From the IMG/VR virus record IMGVR_UViG_3300046450_002021, positions 1 through 20,788 of that record: DNA of 20,788 nt; one strand, 5' to 3'. Below the pieces are notes generated by a model. The model worked only from the letters and a program-made list of their open reading frames with translations. It made no database searches and was not told where the DNA came from. The DNA is from a virus. Shown here in pieces: positions 1 through 7,779 of the stretch. The position numbers were made by a program, and so were the translations under genes. Position 1 is the stretch's first letter; each line of letters opens with the position of its first letter.

Positions 1-45
1 GGGAGGTTACAACAAGACGAAAGTCTCATTGGATCACGCGTTTGA
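1..45 (+). CDS. C-terminal end of an upstream gene (partial)
   Basis: Frame 1 is open from the window edge and ends at a TGA at 43-45, giving the tail GRLQQDESLIGSRV. The TGA shares one base with the ATG at 45 (TGATG), a typical translational-coupling junction in phage operons, and this is the main reason to treat it as a real gene end. Only 14 residues are visible, so the product cannot be identified. The alternative is that the frame of the next gene, which is also open to the window edge, runs further upstream. Confidence 0.45.
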   Translation, partial: GRLQQDESLIGSRV

Positions 46-668
46 TGAACAAAAAAGTATATAAGGCTGGGTCAGAGCCGGGAGGACCACCGGGACGATT
101 CTTTGTTTCGTCAGTGTCTAACCCATGCGACCGATTTCTTTGGCTTCAGTGGAATGGCTTTGTTGCGCGTGAAGAGGTTACTGCTGCCAAAGAGCGTATG
201 TTCGGACATGGCAATGTAACTCAGATTAGATACAAAGATTATTTTAAAAAAATGGGCGTATACGTGGCCGATGAAATTCGGTGTACGGTAGACTACCCGC
301 CTATATCCGGAAGAGCAGATTACGAAATAGTAGATTTAGAAGGTAAAAGATTCCTTATTGAGCTTAAGACAATAAATGTCAGAGGCTGGGATGAGGATAT
401 TAAAGAGCATGCAAAGCCTGAACATGATATGCAGCTTCAAATGTATTTAAATATGATGGATGTTGAAAATGGTGCAGTATTATATGAAAACAAGAACACC
501 TTTGACATACGTCTTTATGATGTGAAGCGTGATCCTGCTATATACGAAGCTATGCTTGAACGTTTGCAAAATATTATAGAAATGCCGTCATTGCCAAAAC
601 TTAGTGACTGGGCAGATATTCATAATACAAGATATTGTCCTTGTCTTTTAGAAGCGGAAAGGTCGTAA
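45..668 (+). CDS. PD-(D/E)XK nuclease, RecB/Cas4-like
   Basis: Probable DNA exonuclease or endonuclease of the PD-(D/E)XK superfamily. Numbered from the ATG at 45 (207 aa): SSVSNPCDR at 22-30 resembles the N-terminal S-x-C-R signature of RecB/Cas4-like nucleases. GRAD (Asp92) and IELK (Glu106, Lys108) form the catalytic core, and Q130-LQM-Y134 matches the family's QxxxY helix. Cysteines lie at 28, 80, 198 and 200. Cas4/AddB iron-sulfur nucleases use one N-terminal and three C-terminal cysteines, so a cluster is possible but the spacing does not match. I chose ATG 45 because it overlaps the preceding TGA; TTG at 42 or an upstream start are alternatives. Its neighbours, including a RuvC-like resolvase, suggest recombination or processing of replicating DNA. 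The fold is well supported; the exact role is inferred. Confidence 0.75.
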   Translation: MNKKVYKAGSEPGGPPGRFFVSSVSNPCDRFLWLQWNGFVAREEVTAAKERMFGHGNVTQIRYKDYFKKMGVYVADEIRCTVDYPPISGRADYEIVDLEGKRFLIELKTINVRGWDEDIKEHAKPEHDMQLQMYLNMMDVENGAVLYENKNTFDIRLYDVKRDPAIYEAMLERLQNIIEMPSLPKLSDWADIHNTRYCPCLLEAERS

Positions 669-671
669 CTG

Positions 672-1154
672 ATGTCTTGGAAAACACAAATTGAAGGAAA
701 CGTTGACCGATTTATGGACGAAATGAACGTGCCAATAATTGGTCTTGACGATGAATCAAAGTCACGCGAACCATTAGTTTTCCCAAAGCTTGACGCGTTG
801 ACTGATCAAGAATTATCTGAATACATTACTAAATTTGGTGGATACAAGGCATACTTGGAAGGTCAGCTTGCGTATATTGATTCACGCAGAAGCCTGACTG
901 AAGAACTTTTTGATGAAGCTTTAGGTAAAGCTATGTTTAGAATTTCCGTAGGATACCCAAAAAAACCTACAAAAGAACTACTACGAGCCGAGGCCATTGA
1001 AGTAACATCCGGACTAGCCGAGTTACGTATAGACTTTTTAGAATTAGATACGCTTTATAAGCGCGTCATGGGAGTTAGAGATAGCTACAAGTCTGCATAC
1101 GAAGCTGTGTCAAGACTTGTGTCTTTGAGAGCCGCTATGAATGGGAGGTTTTAG
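672..1154 (+). CDS. helical protein of unknown function, possible recombination accessory
   Basis: 160 residues, with no signal peptide, membrane segment or cysteine motif. An acidic N-terminal stretch (about 1-55) precedes a mostly alpha-helical body rich in Leu, Glu, Lys and Arg (about 58-155). The arrangement (helix with YKAYLEGQLAYIDSRRS, a short YPKKPTKE linker, then long helices ending YKSAYEAVSRLVSLR) loosely recalls small helical recombination mediators such as T4 UvsY. That is only a resemblance of architecture; I see no diagnostic motif. It starts 3 bases after the nuclease stop with a weak AAAGG site upstream, and the next gene begins directly after its stop. It belongs to the nuclease-resolvase cluster, which is the only functional hint. 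Confidence 0.7.
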   Translation: MSWKTQIEGNVDRFMDEMNVPIIGLDDESKSREPLVFPKLDALTDQELSEYITKFGGYKAYLEGQLAYIDSRRSLTEELFDEALGKAMFRISVGYPKKPTKELLRAEAIEVTSGLAELRIDFLELDTLYKRVMGVRDSYKSAYEAVSRLVSLRAAMNGRF

Positions 1155-1802
1155 ATGGTAGTTGAAAAAGAAAGCCAAGACGATGGCTTTGAAGTATTAG
1201 TAGGGCGCACGCGTTCTTATCCGTTAACTGAAAAAGTGCCAATGGATGCGCAGCAAGGGTTGTACGACATAATTGATGAGGCTATGACTGATAAGGGTAT
1301 AAACCCTGGTCCCGATTGGTCTCAGGCGCAAGAAAAAATTATTGATTTAGGAAATGGATTAGAAGAAGTAGATCTTAGTACAGCACGTACTTCTGATCTT
1401 TTTGAGTTTGCGCACCAGGTTGAAATTATGATAGAGGCTACTGAAAAAAATCTTGATATAGATAAGCAAGTACTAAATAAACGTAGCGAAATGCTAGAAG
1501 AAATGTATCGTAGATCTATGGAAGCTAATGCAGAATATCAACGACGTGTTCCTTTTTTCAATAAAGAAATGCGTGAATATGTAGCTTCGCGTCAAGAAAT
1601 ATATGACGATGTTAATCGTATCAAACAAGAAATTAACGGTAAACGAACAGAGATTGATATGTCTGTTATAGATGGCCTGCGCACGCAGATGCGTGTTGTA
1701 AGTGATGAAGAAGTTGAAGAAAGAATTCAGACAGCTAAAGATATTTTAGAAACAAGTATAAGTGGCACTCTAAAAGAAAGAATTGTAGTAGCTAATGACT
1801 AA
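1155..1802 (+). CDS. coiled-coil protein of unknown function
   Basis: 215 residues, acidic, with no recognised domain. Residues about 80-200 are strongly helical with heptad-like spacing, for example in ATEKNLDIDKQVLNKRSEML and in the Glu/Arg-rich stretch that follows, so an oligomeric coiled coil is likely. The N-terminal 60 residues look less ordered. The start is well set: GGGAGG at 1143-1148 lies 6 bases before the ATG, inside the end of the preceding gene. The last 8 bases overlap the resolvase gene. The tight linkage with a nuclease, another helical protein and a RuvC-like nuclease suggests a DNA-transaction accessory role, but nothing in the protein itself proves this. Confidence 0.75.
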   Translation: MVVEKESQDDGFEVLVGRTRSYPLTEKVPMDAQQGLYDIIDEAMTDKGINPGPDWSQAQEKIIDLGNGLEEVDLSTARTSDLFEFAHQVEIMIEATEKNLDIDKQVLNKRSEMLEEMYRRSMEANAEYQRRVPFFNKEMREYVASRQEIYDDVNRIKQEINGKRTEIDMSVIDGLRTQMRVVSDEEVEERIQTAKDILETSISGTLKERIVVAND

Positions 1803-2268
1803 AGTGTTAGGCTTAGACTGTAGTTCAAAAGCAGTTCATGGTGTTTTATTAGACGAGCACGGCGAACTTTTGCGAATGACAAAATGGGCCAGCAAAAAAA
1901 CAGATACTGATGAGAGACTAGAAGAAATTACTCAAAAAATGTCTGTAGAAATATTAGAGTTTCTTAGAAATGACGAAGTATTTGCTACAATTGAGAAACC
2001 AATCCTAATTCAAAATGGTCATGCGACTATTTCAATATCGCAAGTGGTGGGCGCCGCAAAAGCTGTGTTAGTTGAAAAAACTATAAAGTTTTTAGCGGTT
2101 GATAATAAAACCTGGAAGCGTGCAGTATTGGGCGATGGAAGTGCAAAAAAAGATAAAATCTTTAAATTTGCGCAAATGAAATGGGGTGAAAATTTTACGG
2201 AACAAGATTACGCAGATGCCGCTTGCATATCAATGTGGGGTGTTAAACGATTTGGAAAGGAACTATAA
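1795..2268 (+). CDS. RuvC-like Holliday junction resolvase
   Basis: Likely cuts Holliday junctions or other branched DNA before packaging. The 157-residue protein has the RNase H-like RuvC pattern: LGLDCSS with Asp8, ATIEKP with Glu67, and QDYADAA with Asp138 and Asp141. E. coli RuvC uses Asp7, Glu66, Asp138 and Asp141, so order and spacing agree closely. The segment VDNKTWKRAVLGDGSAKKD at about 102-120 resembles the conserved P.xWK..v.G.G.a.K part of bacterial RuvC. Length is slightly below cellular RuvC (about 170). The ATG lies 8 bases inside the preceding gene, and the stop shares one base with the next start (TAATG), so it is part of a coupled operon. Family assignment is strong; the natural substrate is inferred. 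Confidence 0.82.
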   Translation: MTKVLGLDCSSKAVHGVLLDEHGELLRMTKWASKKTDTDERLEEITQKMSVEILEFLRNDEVFATIEKPILIQNGHATISISQVVGAAKAVLVEKTIKFLAVDNKTWKRAVLGDGSAKKDKIFKFAQMKWGENFTEQDYADAACISMWGVKRFGKEL

Positions 2269-2663
2269 TGTTAAGAGATGTAACGTCGGAAGAGTTGAAA
2301 GAAATTGTTGCAAAGTATGCACGGCCGGTATTTTGTAATGCCAGAAAATGCAAGAATTGGTTTCCGCTACCTGAAGGAACTGGACACCACGTGCCTAAGT
2401 TTAAGGGTCATGAATCTTTAGGAGAGTCAGATCTAATGACAGGTGTTTGCGGACGTCCAAATGAAATTGCAATTAGAGATATGGGTAAGGTTTTAATTAA
2501 CGGAGTTAGACAAAAGCGTGCTGAGTGCCTAACGTATTCTCCGCGCATGGATCCGGCGGCTGTAAATTTTGGTGCGTTGTTGCAACAAGATGGTTCTCCA
2601 TATGGTGGTTCTCTGGAATCGCAGAGCCATGAATACTATGGTGATAATAGTTCCTACGTGTAG
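2268..2663 (+). CDS. four-cysteine, probable zinc-binding protein of unknown function
   Basis: 131 residues. Cysteines at 23 and 28 (FCNARKCKNWFPLPEG), 61 (GVCGRPNE) and 87 (AECLTYSPR) have the spacing of a single metal site, with nearby His40, His41 and His48 as alternative ligands. The last 40 residues are Gly/Ser/Tyr-rich and look disordered. The ATG shares a base with the resolvase stop, so the gene is translationally coupled to it. I do not recognise the family. Metal binding is an inference from cysteine placement; a structural or DNA-binding role would fit equally well. Confidence 0.7.
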   Translation: MLRDVTSEELKEIVAKYARPVFCNARKCKNWFPLPEGTGHHVPKFKGHESLGESDLMTGVCGRPNEIAIRDMGKVLINGVRQKRAECLTYSPRMDPAAVNFGALLQQDGSPYGGSLESQSHEYYGDNSSYV

Positions 2664-2666
2664 GAT

Positions 2667-2744
2667 ATGCGGACGGTTATAAATTTAGCTAAAAAACACA
2701 TAGACGTTAGACGTACATTTTCTAACGTACTAAGGCAGAAATAA
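2667..2744 (+). CDS. possible 25-residue basic peptide
   Basis: ATG at 2667 opens 25 codons (MRTVINLAKKHIDVRRTFSN, then VLRQK) ending at TAA 2742-2744. It is the only same-strand frame filling the gap between the genes ending at 2663 and starting at 2758. Against it: only a weak AGGA sits 2 bases upstream, the peptide is very short, and the same bases hold tandem and inverted repeats that may be regulatory. Treat it as a weak candidate. Confidence 0.2.
   Translation: MRTVINLAKKHIDVRRTFSNVLRQK
2701..2728 (+). repeat. tandem 7-mer and inverted repeat upstream of the gene at 2758
   Basis: TAGACGT is repeated in tandem at 2701-2714. ACGTTAG (2704-2710) pairs with CTAACGT (2722-2728) around an 11-base loop. 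The motif sits about 30-55 bases before the ATG at 2758, a place where an operator or leader hairpin could act. No function is proven; the stem is only 7 bp. Confidence 0.35.
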
Positions 2745-2757
2745 GGAGAATAAAAAT

Positions 2758-3105
2758 ATGAGTAGAGCGGTAATAACACCTTTTGCAACAAAGTTGAGTG
2801 CGCAGGCTAGGCATGAAATGGACGAAGGAACTAATGGGGTCTTTAAGAGTTTTAGTGAGTTGTATCTTGCTGAAAAAGAAGGTGCTCAGCATGAGCACGC
2901 CAAGGAAGCTTCTAACGAACTATACGTAGAGGTTATTACGGTTGATGACAATCGAGCGGGTCTATACATGGGAATTACCGGTGACGGTAAAGATTCTATC
3001 CAAGAATGTGTTGATCAATTTGTAGTCGAGATTACCAAACTTTTTGATGGCATGTACATTGAACAAAGGCATGCAGAATTGCATGCTTCACAGCACAGGG
3101 CTTAG
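2758..3105 (+). CDS. protein of unknown function upstream of terminase
   Basis: 115 residues, with an excellent AAGGAG (2744-2749) 8 bases before the ATG, so translation is likely. No family is recognised. Residues about 55-100 (LYVEVITVDDNRAGLYMGIT and the following helix) read as a compact alpha/beta domain: a beta hairpin, then a helix IQECVDQFVVEITKLFDGMY. The N-terminal 50 residues look like a charged helix. It is the first gene after the only gap of the early region, directly before the terminase small subunit, so it may open the packaging transcription unit. Confidence 0.65.
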   Translation: MSRAVITPFATKLSAQARHEMDEGTNGVFKSFSELYLAEKEGAQHEHAKEASNELYVEVITVDDNRAGLYMGITGDGKDSIQECVDQFVVEITKLFDGMYIEQRHAELHASQHRA

Positions 3106-3112
3106 GCTCAGC

Positions 3113-3622
3113 ATGGCTGACGAAACTAATCTCGAAGCCAAAAAATTGCGGGCGCTGGAACTTTACTTAGGTGGTCTCAGCGTCCGCCAGATTGCTCACC
3201 AAGTGTCTAGCGAATTTGATGATCCAGTTTCGGCTGCTTCAATACAGTATTGGTCTACCAGCGCTGATCCGCAATGGAGTGTTATTAAAATGAACACTAA
3301 AGCCAATGCAATAGAATTGTTGTCTACTAGAAAAAGTACTGAGATGGCTGTTCGTGATGCTGAGCATTTAACAATTTACGAAGAAATTCGTAAAAAAGCC
3401 CGCGAAGAGTTGGAGATGAATATCTTTGACAAAGCTGGTGATGCGGTCACTGCTATTGATAAAGCAATCAAGGGTGAAAGAACTATCCTTGCTGGCTTGA
3501 TACAAAAAGAATTCTTGCAAGATGTTATTGAAATATTAAAACAAGAAATCCAAGACGATGAAGCGTTAACGAGAATTGCTATGCGCTTCAGGGAGCTAAC
3601 TACAAAGACGTATGCCCAATAA
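3113..3622 (+). CDS. terminase small subunit-like DNA-binding protein
   Basis: Probably recognises the packaging site and hands DNA to the large terminase encoded immediately downstream with an 11-base overlap. The 169-residue protein (from ATG 3113) has an N-terminal helix-turn-helix, LRALELYLGGLSVRQIAHQV then SAASIQYW (about 12-47), followed by long helices (about 85-165) that could form the oligomerisation domain. This order is usual for small terminases. The frame is open up to an ATG at 3044, but that start lies deep inside the preceding gene and adds unrelated residues; MADETN at 3113 is preferred although its ribosome site is weak. The call rests mostly on position plus the helix-turn-helix. 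The same motif occurs in the phosphoesterase at 13860. Confidence 0.65.
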   Translation: MADETNLEAKKLRALELYLGGLSVRQIAHQVSSEFDDPVSAASIQYWSTSADPQWSVIKMNTKANAIELLSTRKSTEMAVRDAEHLTIYEEIRKKAREELEMNIFDKAGDAVTAIDKAIKGERTILAGLIQKEFLQDVIEILKQEIQDDEALTRIAMRFRELTTKTYAQ

Positions 3623-5264
3623 TGAACTTCTTTCTTGGGATGATGCCTTAGGACAATTAGCCGATGGTATGCTACATATTGGGAACAGTGTTCCTGATGT
3701 AGGTACCTTCGGCGAATTTGTAGCTAAGTATTGGTCCCAAAGTTATGAAAAACCTGAATGGTTTGATACTTGGCATGTGCAGTATCTATGTCACTCATTA
3801 GAACAAGCAATGAGCGACAATAAATTCTTTTGCGCGCTTGTTCCGCGATTTCATCTTAAGTCAACCGTCTTAGGATATGCTTTTAGTATTTGGTCTTTTT
3901 TAAAAAATGCTAACTCAAGATTTGACTCATCCGGTATGTACCTAAGTTATTCGCAGCCAATGAGTGGCTATCATGTTTCAGAAATACAAAAAGCTATTCG
4001 TAGAAATCCATCTATTTTAGAATTTATGCATGATTTAGCTCCAACTGCTACACAGGCTTTTCATTACCAGGTTGGTCGAAGCCGTGGAGATATTATTGGC
4101 GGTGGCGTATTCTCATTTAAACGTGGTACGCACGTAAATCGATTTTTGGTGGCTGATGACATCCTTAAAGATCCAGAAAATCCTTTGAATTTGGGGCAGA
4201 TTCATAAAATTGAAGATCATTTTATGACTGAAACAATGCCAATTCCGGTTGGTGATGCCATGGTTGTAGTGCTAGGCACGCCTATGGCACCAGATGACTT
4301 GCTAATGAATCTTGAGCATGATGAAAGATTTGTATATGTAAAGCTACCAGCACTAGACGGTAATTTTTATGATTTTGATGACAAGCTTACAAAACCATAT
4401 CGGATTCTATGCCCAGAAATTCGAAGTGAAACAGCCTTGCTTTACGAACAAAGCGTGAAGCCTCATTCTTTTGCATCAGAAATGCTTCTTCTTCCATACC
4501 TTTCTCAGAATGCGTATCTTGGCGAAGAACAGATTGAAAAGATTGAAGTTGAAGAATTGAATAATATTAATCCTTATACCGAACATAGGGAACTGGCCGA
4601 TACTTATGAATACATCGTAGCGGCTGCAGATATTGGCAAGAAGAAGCATCCTTCCCACGTTGTGGCCTTTGGTGCTGTTGACGGTAAATTGATTCAGATT
4701 TACCAAGAGTTTCTAGATAACTGGGAATACACTGCTCAAGCAGAATTTCTAAATATGATTATGGATAATCTTCAGGTTGATATAGGCTACATAGACACAA
4801 CCCGCGGTGACATGGATGAACGTGGTCTTGATTCAAAATGGATTCCAACAGTATTTACTTCAAAAAGACGTCGGCAAATGGCTGCCGCTTTTGAAAAATG
4901 GGTGAATACCGACGGACTTCGACTAATCAAGGATGCTAGGCAGCGTGAGCAAATAACCAGCGTTAACATTGATCTACAAGCGCCGGAAACGGCTAAGGGT
5001 CACGGGGATTCTTTTTGGTCTATTGCTATGGCTTGTCTTGCGTACACAGAAGAATATACCAATAGAACACAGGATCTTGGTAATATGCAGGATTTCGTTT
5101 TTGCGAATGTGGATAATAACGGTACCAAAAAGGTAGATATGAACTATAATAAATTACACGATAATTCTGTAGGAAAATGTCCTAAGTGCTCAGTCGCTGA
5201 ACCGGCGTGGGTTCCAACGAATCAATTGTGTCTTATTTGTGGATATCGAGGTGAAGTAATTTGA
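3612..5264 (+). CDS. terL: terminase large subunit with C-terminal zinc ribbon
   Basis: DNA-packaging ATPase and nuclease that acts at the portal of the procapsid. In 550 residues: Walker A-like PRFHLKST (78-85), Walker B FLVADD (178-183), coupling motif VLGTP (220-224), then an RNase H-like nuclease with Asp340 (AAADIGKK), Asp395 (YIDTTRGD) and Asp466 (GHGDSFW). Walker A is off-consensus: Leu82 replaces the usual Gly before Lys83-Ser-Thr. The extreme C-terminus carries Cys523-x2-Cys526 and Cys540-x2-Cys543, a zinc ribbon not part of the standard terminase core. Length is at the upper normal range. It overlaps the small terminase gene by 11 bases and the ribonucleotide reductase gene by 4. 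Assignment is firm; the zinc ribbon's role is unknown. Confidence 0.94.
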   Translation: MPNNELLSWDDALGQLADGMLHIGNSVPDVGTFGEFVAKYWSQSYEKPEWFDTWHVQYLCHSLEQAMSDNKFFCALVPRFHLKSTVLGYAFSIWSFLKNANSRFDSSGMYLSYSQPMSGYHVSEIQKAIRRNPSILEFMHDLAPTATQAFHYQVGRSRGDIIGGGVFSFKRGTHVNRFLVADDILKDPENPLNLGQIHKIEDHFMTETMPIPVGDAMVVVLGTPMAPDDLLMNLEHDERFVYVKLPALDGNFYDFDDKLTKPYRILCPEIRSETALLYEQSVKPHSFASEMLLLPYLSQNAYLGEEQIEKIEVEELNNINPYTEHRELADTYEYIVAAADIGKKKHPSHVVAFGAVDGKLIQIYQEFLDNWEYTAQAEFLNMIMDNLQVDIGYIDTTRGDMDERGLDSKWIPTVFTSKRRRQMAAAFEKWVNTDGLRLIKDARQREQITSVNIDLQAPETAKGHGDSFWSIAMACLAYTEEYTNRTQDLGNMQDFVFANVDNNGTKKVDMNYNKLHDNSVGKCPKCSVAEPAWVPTNQLCLICGYRGEVI

Positions 5265-7645
5265 CGAGCGTATTAGAAAAAGTAGAAAGAATTGGAACGC
5301 ATGTGCAGAAGAGGGACGGGCGACTAGAGCCAGCAGATCTAAATAAGATTGTAAGAGCAATTCAGAATCACGCACACGGTCTCCGTGCTGTAGACTCAAT
5401 TAGGATTGCTACCAAGACGATTAGTGGTCTTTACGACGGAACAAAAACTGAGGAACTGGATCTTCTTTCTATTCAGACAGCTTCTGAATTAATTTCAGAA
5501 GAACCAGAGTACTCAAAACTAGCAGCTAGAATGTTGGCTTCTTTTATAAGTAAAGAAGTCTTGCTACAGGATATTGCTACTTTTTCACAATCTATAGCTG
5601 TGGGATTCAAACAGGGACTAATTAATCAAGCAACACTTGACTTAGTAACTGGAAATAAGCGTAAGCTAAATGAAGCTATAGAAAATCAAAACACAGACTT
5701 TTTTGAATATTTTGGTCTCAAAACAGTTTATGATCGTTATTTGCTTCGGCACCCAACAGATCGTTTTGTTCTGGAAACACCGCAATACTTTTTGATGCGG
5801 GTAGCCTGCGGTTTATCTAATACAGCAAACGAGGCAATAGAGCTTTATAACCTTTTGTCATCGCTTAAATATATGACCAGCACGCCAACCCTATTTAACT
5901 CTGGAACGTCTTTCCCGCAAATGTCTTCATGTTTTCTATTGGATTCTCCAGAAGATGATCTTCGTTCTATTTATCAAAAATATTCGGACATAGCAATGCT
6001 TTCAAAGTACTCAGGAGGAATTGGGGTATCCTTTTCTCGTATTCGATCCGATGGATCATTAATTAAAGGAACTAACGGCTATTCTAATGGAATTATTCCG
6101 TGGCTCAAAACACTTGATTCATCAGTTGCAGCAGTAAATCAAGGTGGCAAGCGCAAAGGTGCGGCCGCTGTATACCTAGAAACTTGGCATGCGGATATTG
6201 AAGCTTTCCTTGAACTTCGTGAAAACACAGGTGACCAAGCTAGGCGTACACATAATTTAATGTTAGCCAATTGGGTACCTGATCTATTTATGGAACGTGT
6301 CCGTGATGATGCCGTGTGGTCTCTATTTGACCCTAAAACTATGCCCGAGCTGGTAGATACCTTTGGAGACGCATTCAAGACTCTCTACGAGCAAGCCGAA
6401 TTAGACGGTAAGTATACTAGTCAACTTAAAGCTCGTGATCTTTACACAAGCATGATTCGTTCACTTTCACAAACCGGCAATGGTTGGATGACTTTTAAAG
6501 ATACGTCTAATCGTAAGTCTAATCAGACTGGGGTACCGGGAAATATTATTCACCTTTCAAACCTTTGTACTGAGATTCTTGAAGTTACTACTCCAGAAAC
6601 CGGCGCAGTTTGTAACCTTGGTTCATTAAACCTTGGTGAATTTGTTATTAATGCTGATACAGGTTTAAATATTGCGGACCTTATGAAGTCTACAAAGGTA
6701 GCTGTGCGTTTCCTAGACCGTGTTATTGACAGAAATTACTACACCGTAGATTCTTCTGGTGTAGGAAACAAGAAATGGAGACCTATTGGTTTAGGTGTCA
6801 TGGGTTTCCAAGACGTTCTTTTCAAAATGGAAATTCCGTTTGATTCAGAAGAGGCTGAACAAATTGCAAAACAGATTCAAGAAGCAATTTACTTTGCAGC
6901 GTTGGAAGCTTCTTGTGAGTTGGCTGAAGAATTTGGTTCGCATGATAATTTTGCTGAAACACGTGCGGCTAGTGGCGTACTGCAGTTTGATCTTTGGGAT
7001 AATGTTCAATTAGAACAATTATTTGACTGGAAGAGCCTCAAGGCACGTATAATAAAGAGTGGGTTGCGCAACTCTCTGTTGCTAGCAATTGCTCCTACGG
7101 CAACTATTGCCTCAATTTGTGGTGCATATGAATGTATTGAACCGCAGTTATCTAATCTTTTTAAAAGAGAAACTTTATCAGGTGAATTTCTGCAAATTAA
7201 TAGATATCTAGTAGCCGATCTTAAAAAATTAGATCTTTGGACTGAAGAAATTCGTAATGAGATTAAACTCAACGAAGGATCTATTCAGAGTATTGAAGCC
7301 ATTCCGCAACGTTTACGTGATTTATACAAGACTGCGTGGGAAATTTCAAACAAAGCCGTAATCAATGTGGCTGCAGCACGCGGACCATTTCTTGATCAAT
7401 CACAATCACTGAATCTTTTTGTTGAATCACCAACTATTGGCTCGGTATCTTCTATGTATATGTATGCATGGGAAAAAGGTTTAAAGACAACGTACTATCT
7501 GCGTAGCCGACCAGCTACAAAAATTAGAAAAGCCACTACTAGCACAACTAGTGTTACAATGCCAATAGTTTTGGATATCTATACAGATGCTGAAGCGCTT
7601 GCTTGTTCTCTAGAAAATCCGGAGGAATGTGAGGCATGTCAGTAG
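5261..7645 (+). CDS. nrdA: ribonucleoside-diphosphate reductase, class I large (alpha) subunit
   Basis: Reduces ribonucleoside diphosphates to deoxy forms together with NrdB, feeding viral DNA synthesis. 794 residues. An ATP-cone allosteric domain lies at about 11-100. The catalytic residues are Cys224 (SSCFLLD) and Cys451 (AVCNLGSLNL) for the redox pair, Asn434-Cys436-Glu438 (NLCTE) for the active-site radical, Tyr745-Tyr746 (TTYYLRSR) for radical transfer, and the C-terminal Cys790-x2-Cys793 (ECEACQ) for re-reduction. All expected residues are intact. Translation starts at TTG 5261 inside the terminase stop, preceded by GAGGTGA; the weak start codon may limit expression. The last 10 bases overlap a small ORF and nrdB follows. 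Placement between terminase and portal is unusual. Confidence 0.97.
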   Translation: MTSVLEKVERIGTHVQKRDGRLEPADLNKIVRAIQNHAHGLRAVDSIRIATKTISGLYDGTKTEELDLLSIQTASELISEEPEYSKLAARMLASFISKEVLLQDIATFSQSIAVGFKQGLINQATLDLVTGNKRKLNEAIENQNTDFFEYFGLKTVYDRYLLRHPTDRFVLETPQYFLMRVACGLSNTANEAIELYNLLSSLKYMTSTPTLFNSGTSFPQMSSCFLLDSPEDDLRSIYQKYSDIAMLSKYSGGIGVSFSRIRSDGSLIKGTNGYSNGIIPWLKTLDSSVAAVNQGGKRKGAAAVYLETWHADIEAFLELRENTGDQARRTHNLMLANWVPDLFMERVRDDAVWSLFDPKTMPELVDTFGDAFKTLYEQAELDGKYTSQLKARDLYTSMIRSLSQTGNGWMTFKDTSNRKSNQTGVPGNIIHLSNLCTEILEVTTPETGAVCNLGSLNLGEFVINADTGLNIADLMKSTKVAVRFLDRVIDRNYYTVDSSGVGNKKWRPIGLGVMGFQDVLFKMEIPFDSEEAEQIAKQIQEAIYFAALEASCELAEEFGSHDNFAETRAASGVLQFDLWDNVQLEQLFDWKSLKARIIKSGLRNSLLLAIAPTATIASICGAYECIEPQLSNLFKRETLSGEFLQINRYLVADLKKLDLWTEEIRNEIKLNEGSIQSIEAIPQRLRDLYKTAWEISNKAVINVAAARGPFLDQSQSLNLFVESPTIGSVSSMYMYAWEKGLKTTYYLRSRPATKIRKATTSTTSVTMPIVLDIYTDAEALACSLENPEECEACQ

Positions 7646-7779
7646 CCAGTCAACTTTGTTTGTGCGGTGGTAAAGATGGTAAACACAAGAGTGGGTGTCC
7701 GTTTCATATGTCCCAAAGTTTAAGGGCTGTAATTTTAAAACGTGATATCAAGAAGGATGCGTCTATTGTTACTAAGTAG
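7636..7779 (+). CDS. 47-residue Cys/His-rich small protein between nrdA and nrdB
   Basis: ATG 7636 opens 47 codons ending at TAG 7777-7779. GGAGG at 7621-7625 and GAGG at 7631-7634 lie upstream, so a ribosome site is plausible. The peptide contains CLCGG (8-12), then HKSGCPFH (17-24), a compact cluster of three cysteines and two histidines that could hold one zinc, followed by a basic tail (RAVILKRDIKKD). It overlaps nrdA by 10 bases and the start of nrdB by about 14, the same coupled style as its neighbours. It shows no thioredoxin or glutaredoxin CxxC motif, so I do not call it the reductant. Function unknown. Confidence 0.6.
   Translation: MSVASQLCLCGGKDGKHKSGCPFHMSQSLRAVILKRDIKKDASIVTK

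Noticed and set aside
45-668. Calling the nuclease Cas4 and inferring CRISPR
   Set aside because: No repeats or cas genes are present and the C-terminal cysteine set is incomplete; phages commonly encode RecB-like nucleases of this kind.
3044-3112. Upstream extension of the small terminase gene to the ATG at 3044
   Set aside because: It lies wholly inside the preceding gene, adds unrelated residues, and the helix-turn-helix begins just after the ATG at 3113.
7636-7779. The 47-residue ORF as a NrdH/glutaredoxin reductant
   Set aside because: It lacks a CxxC redox motif and the thioredoxin fold length.
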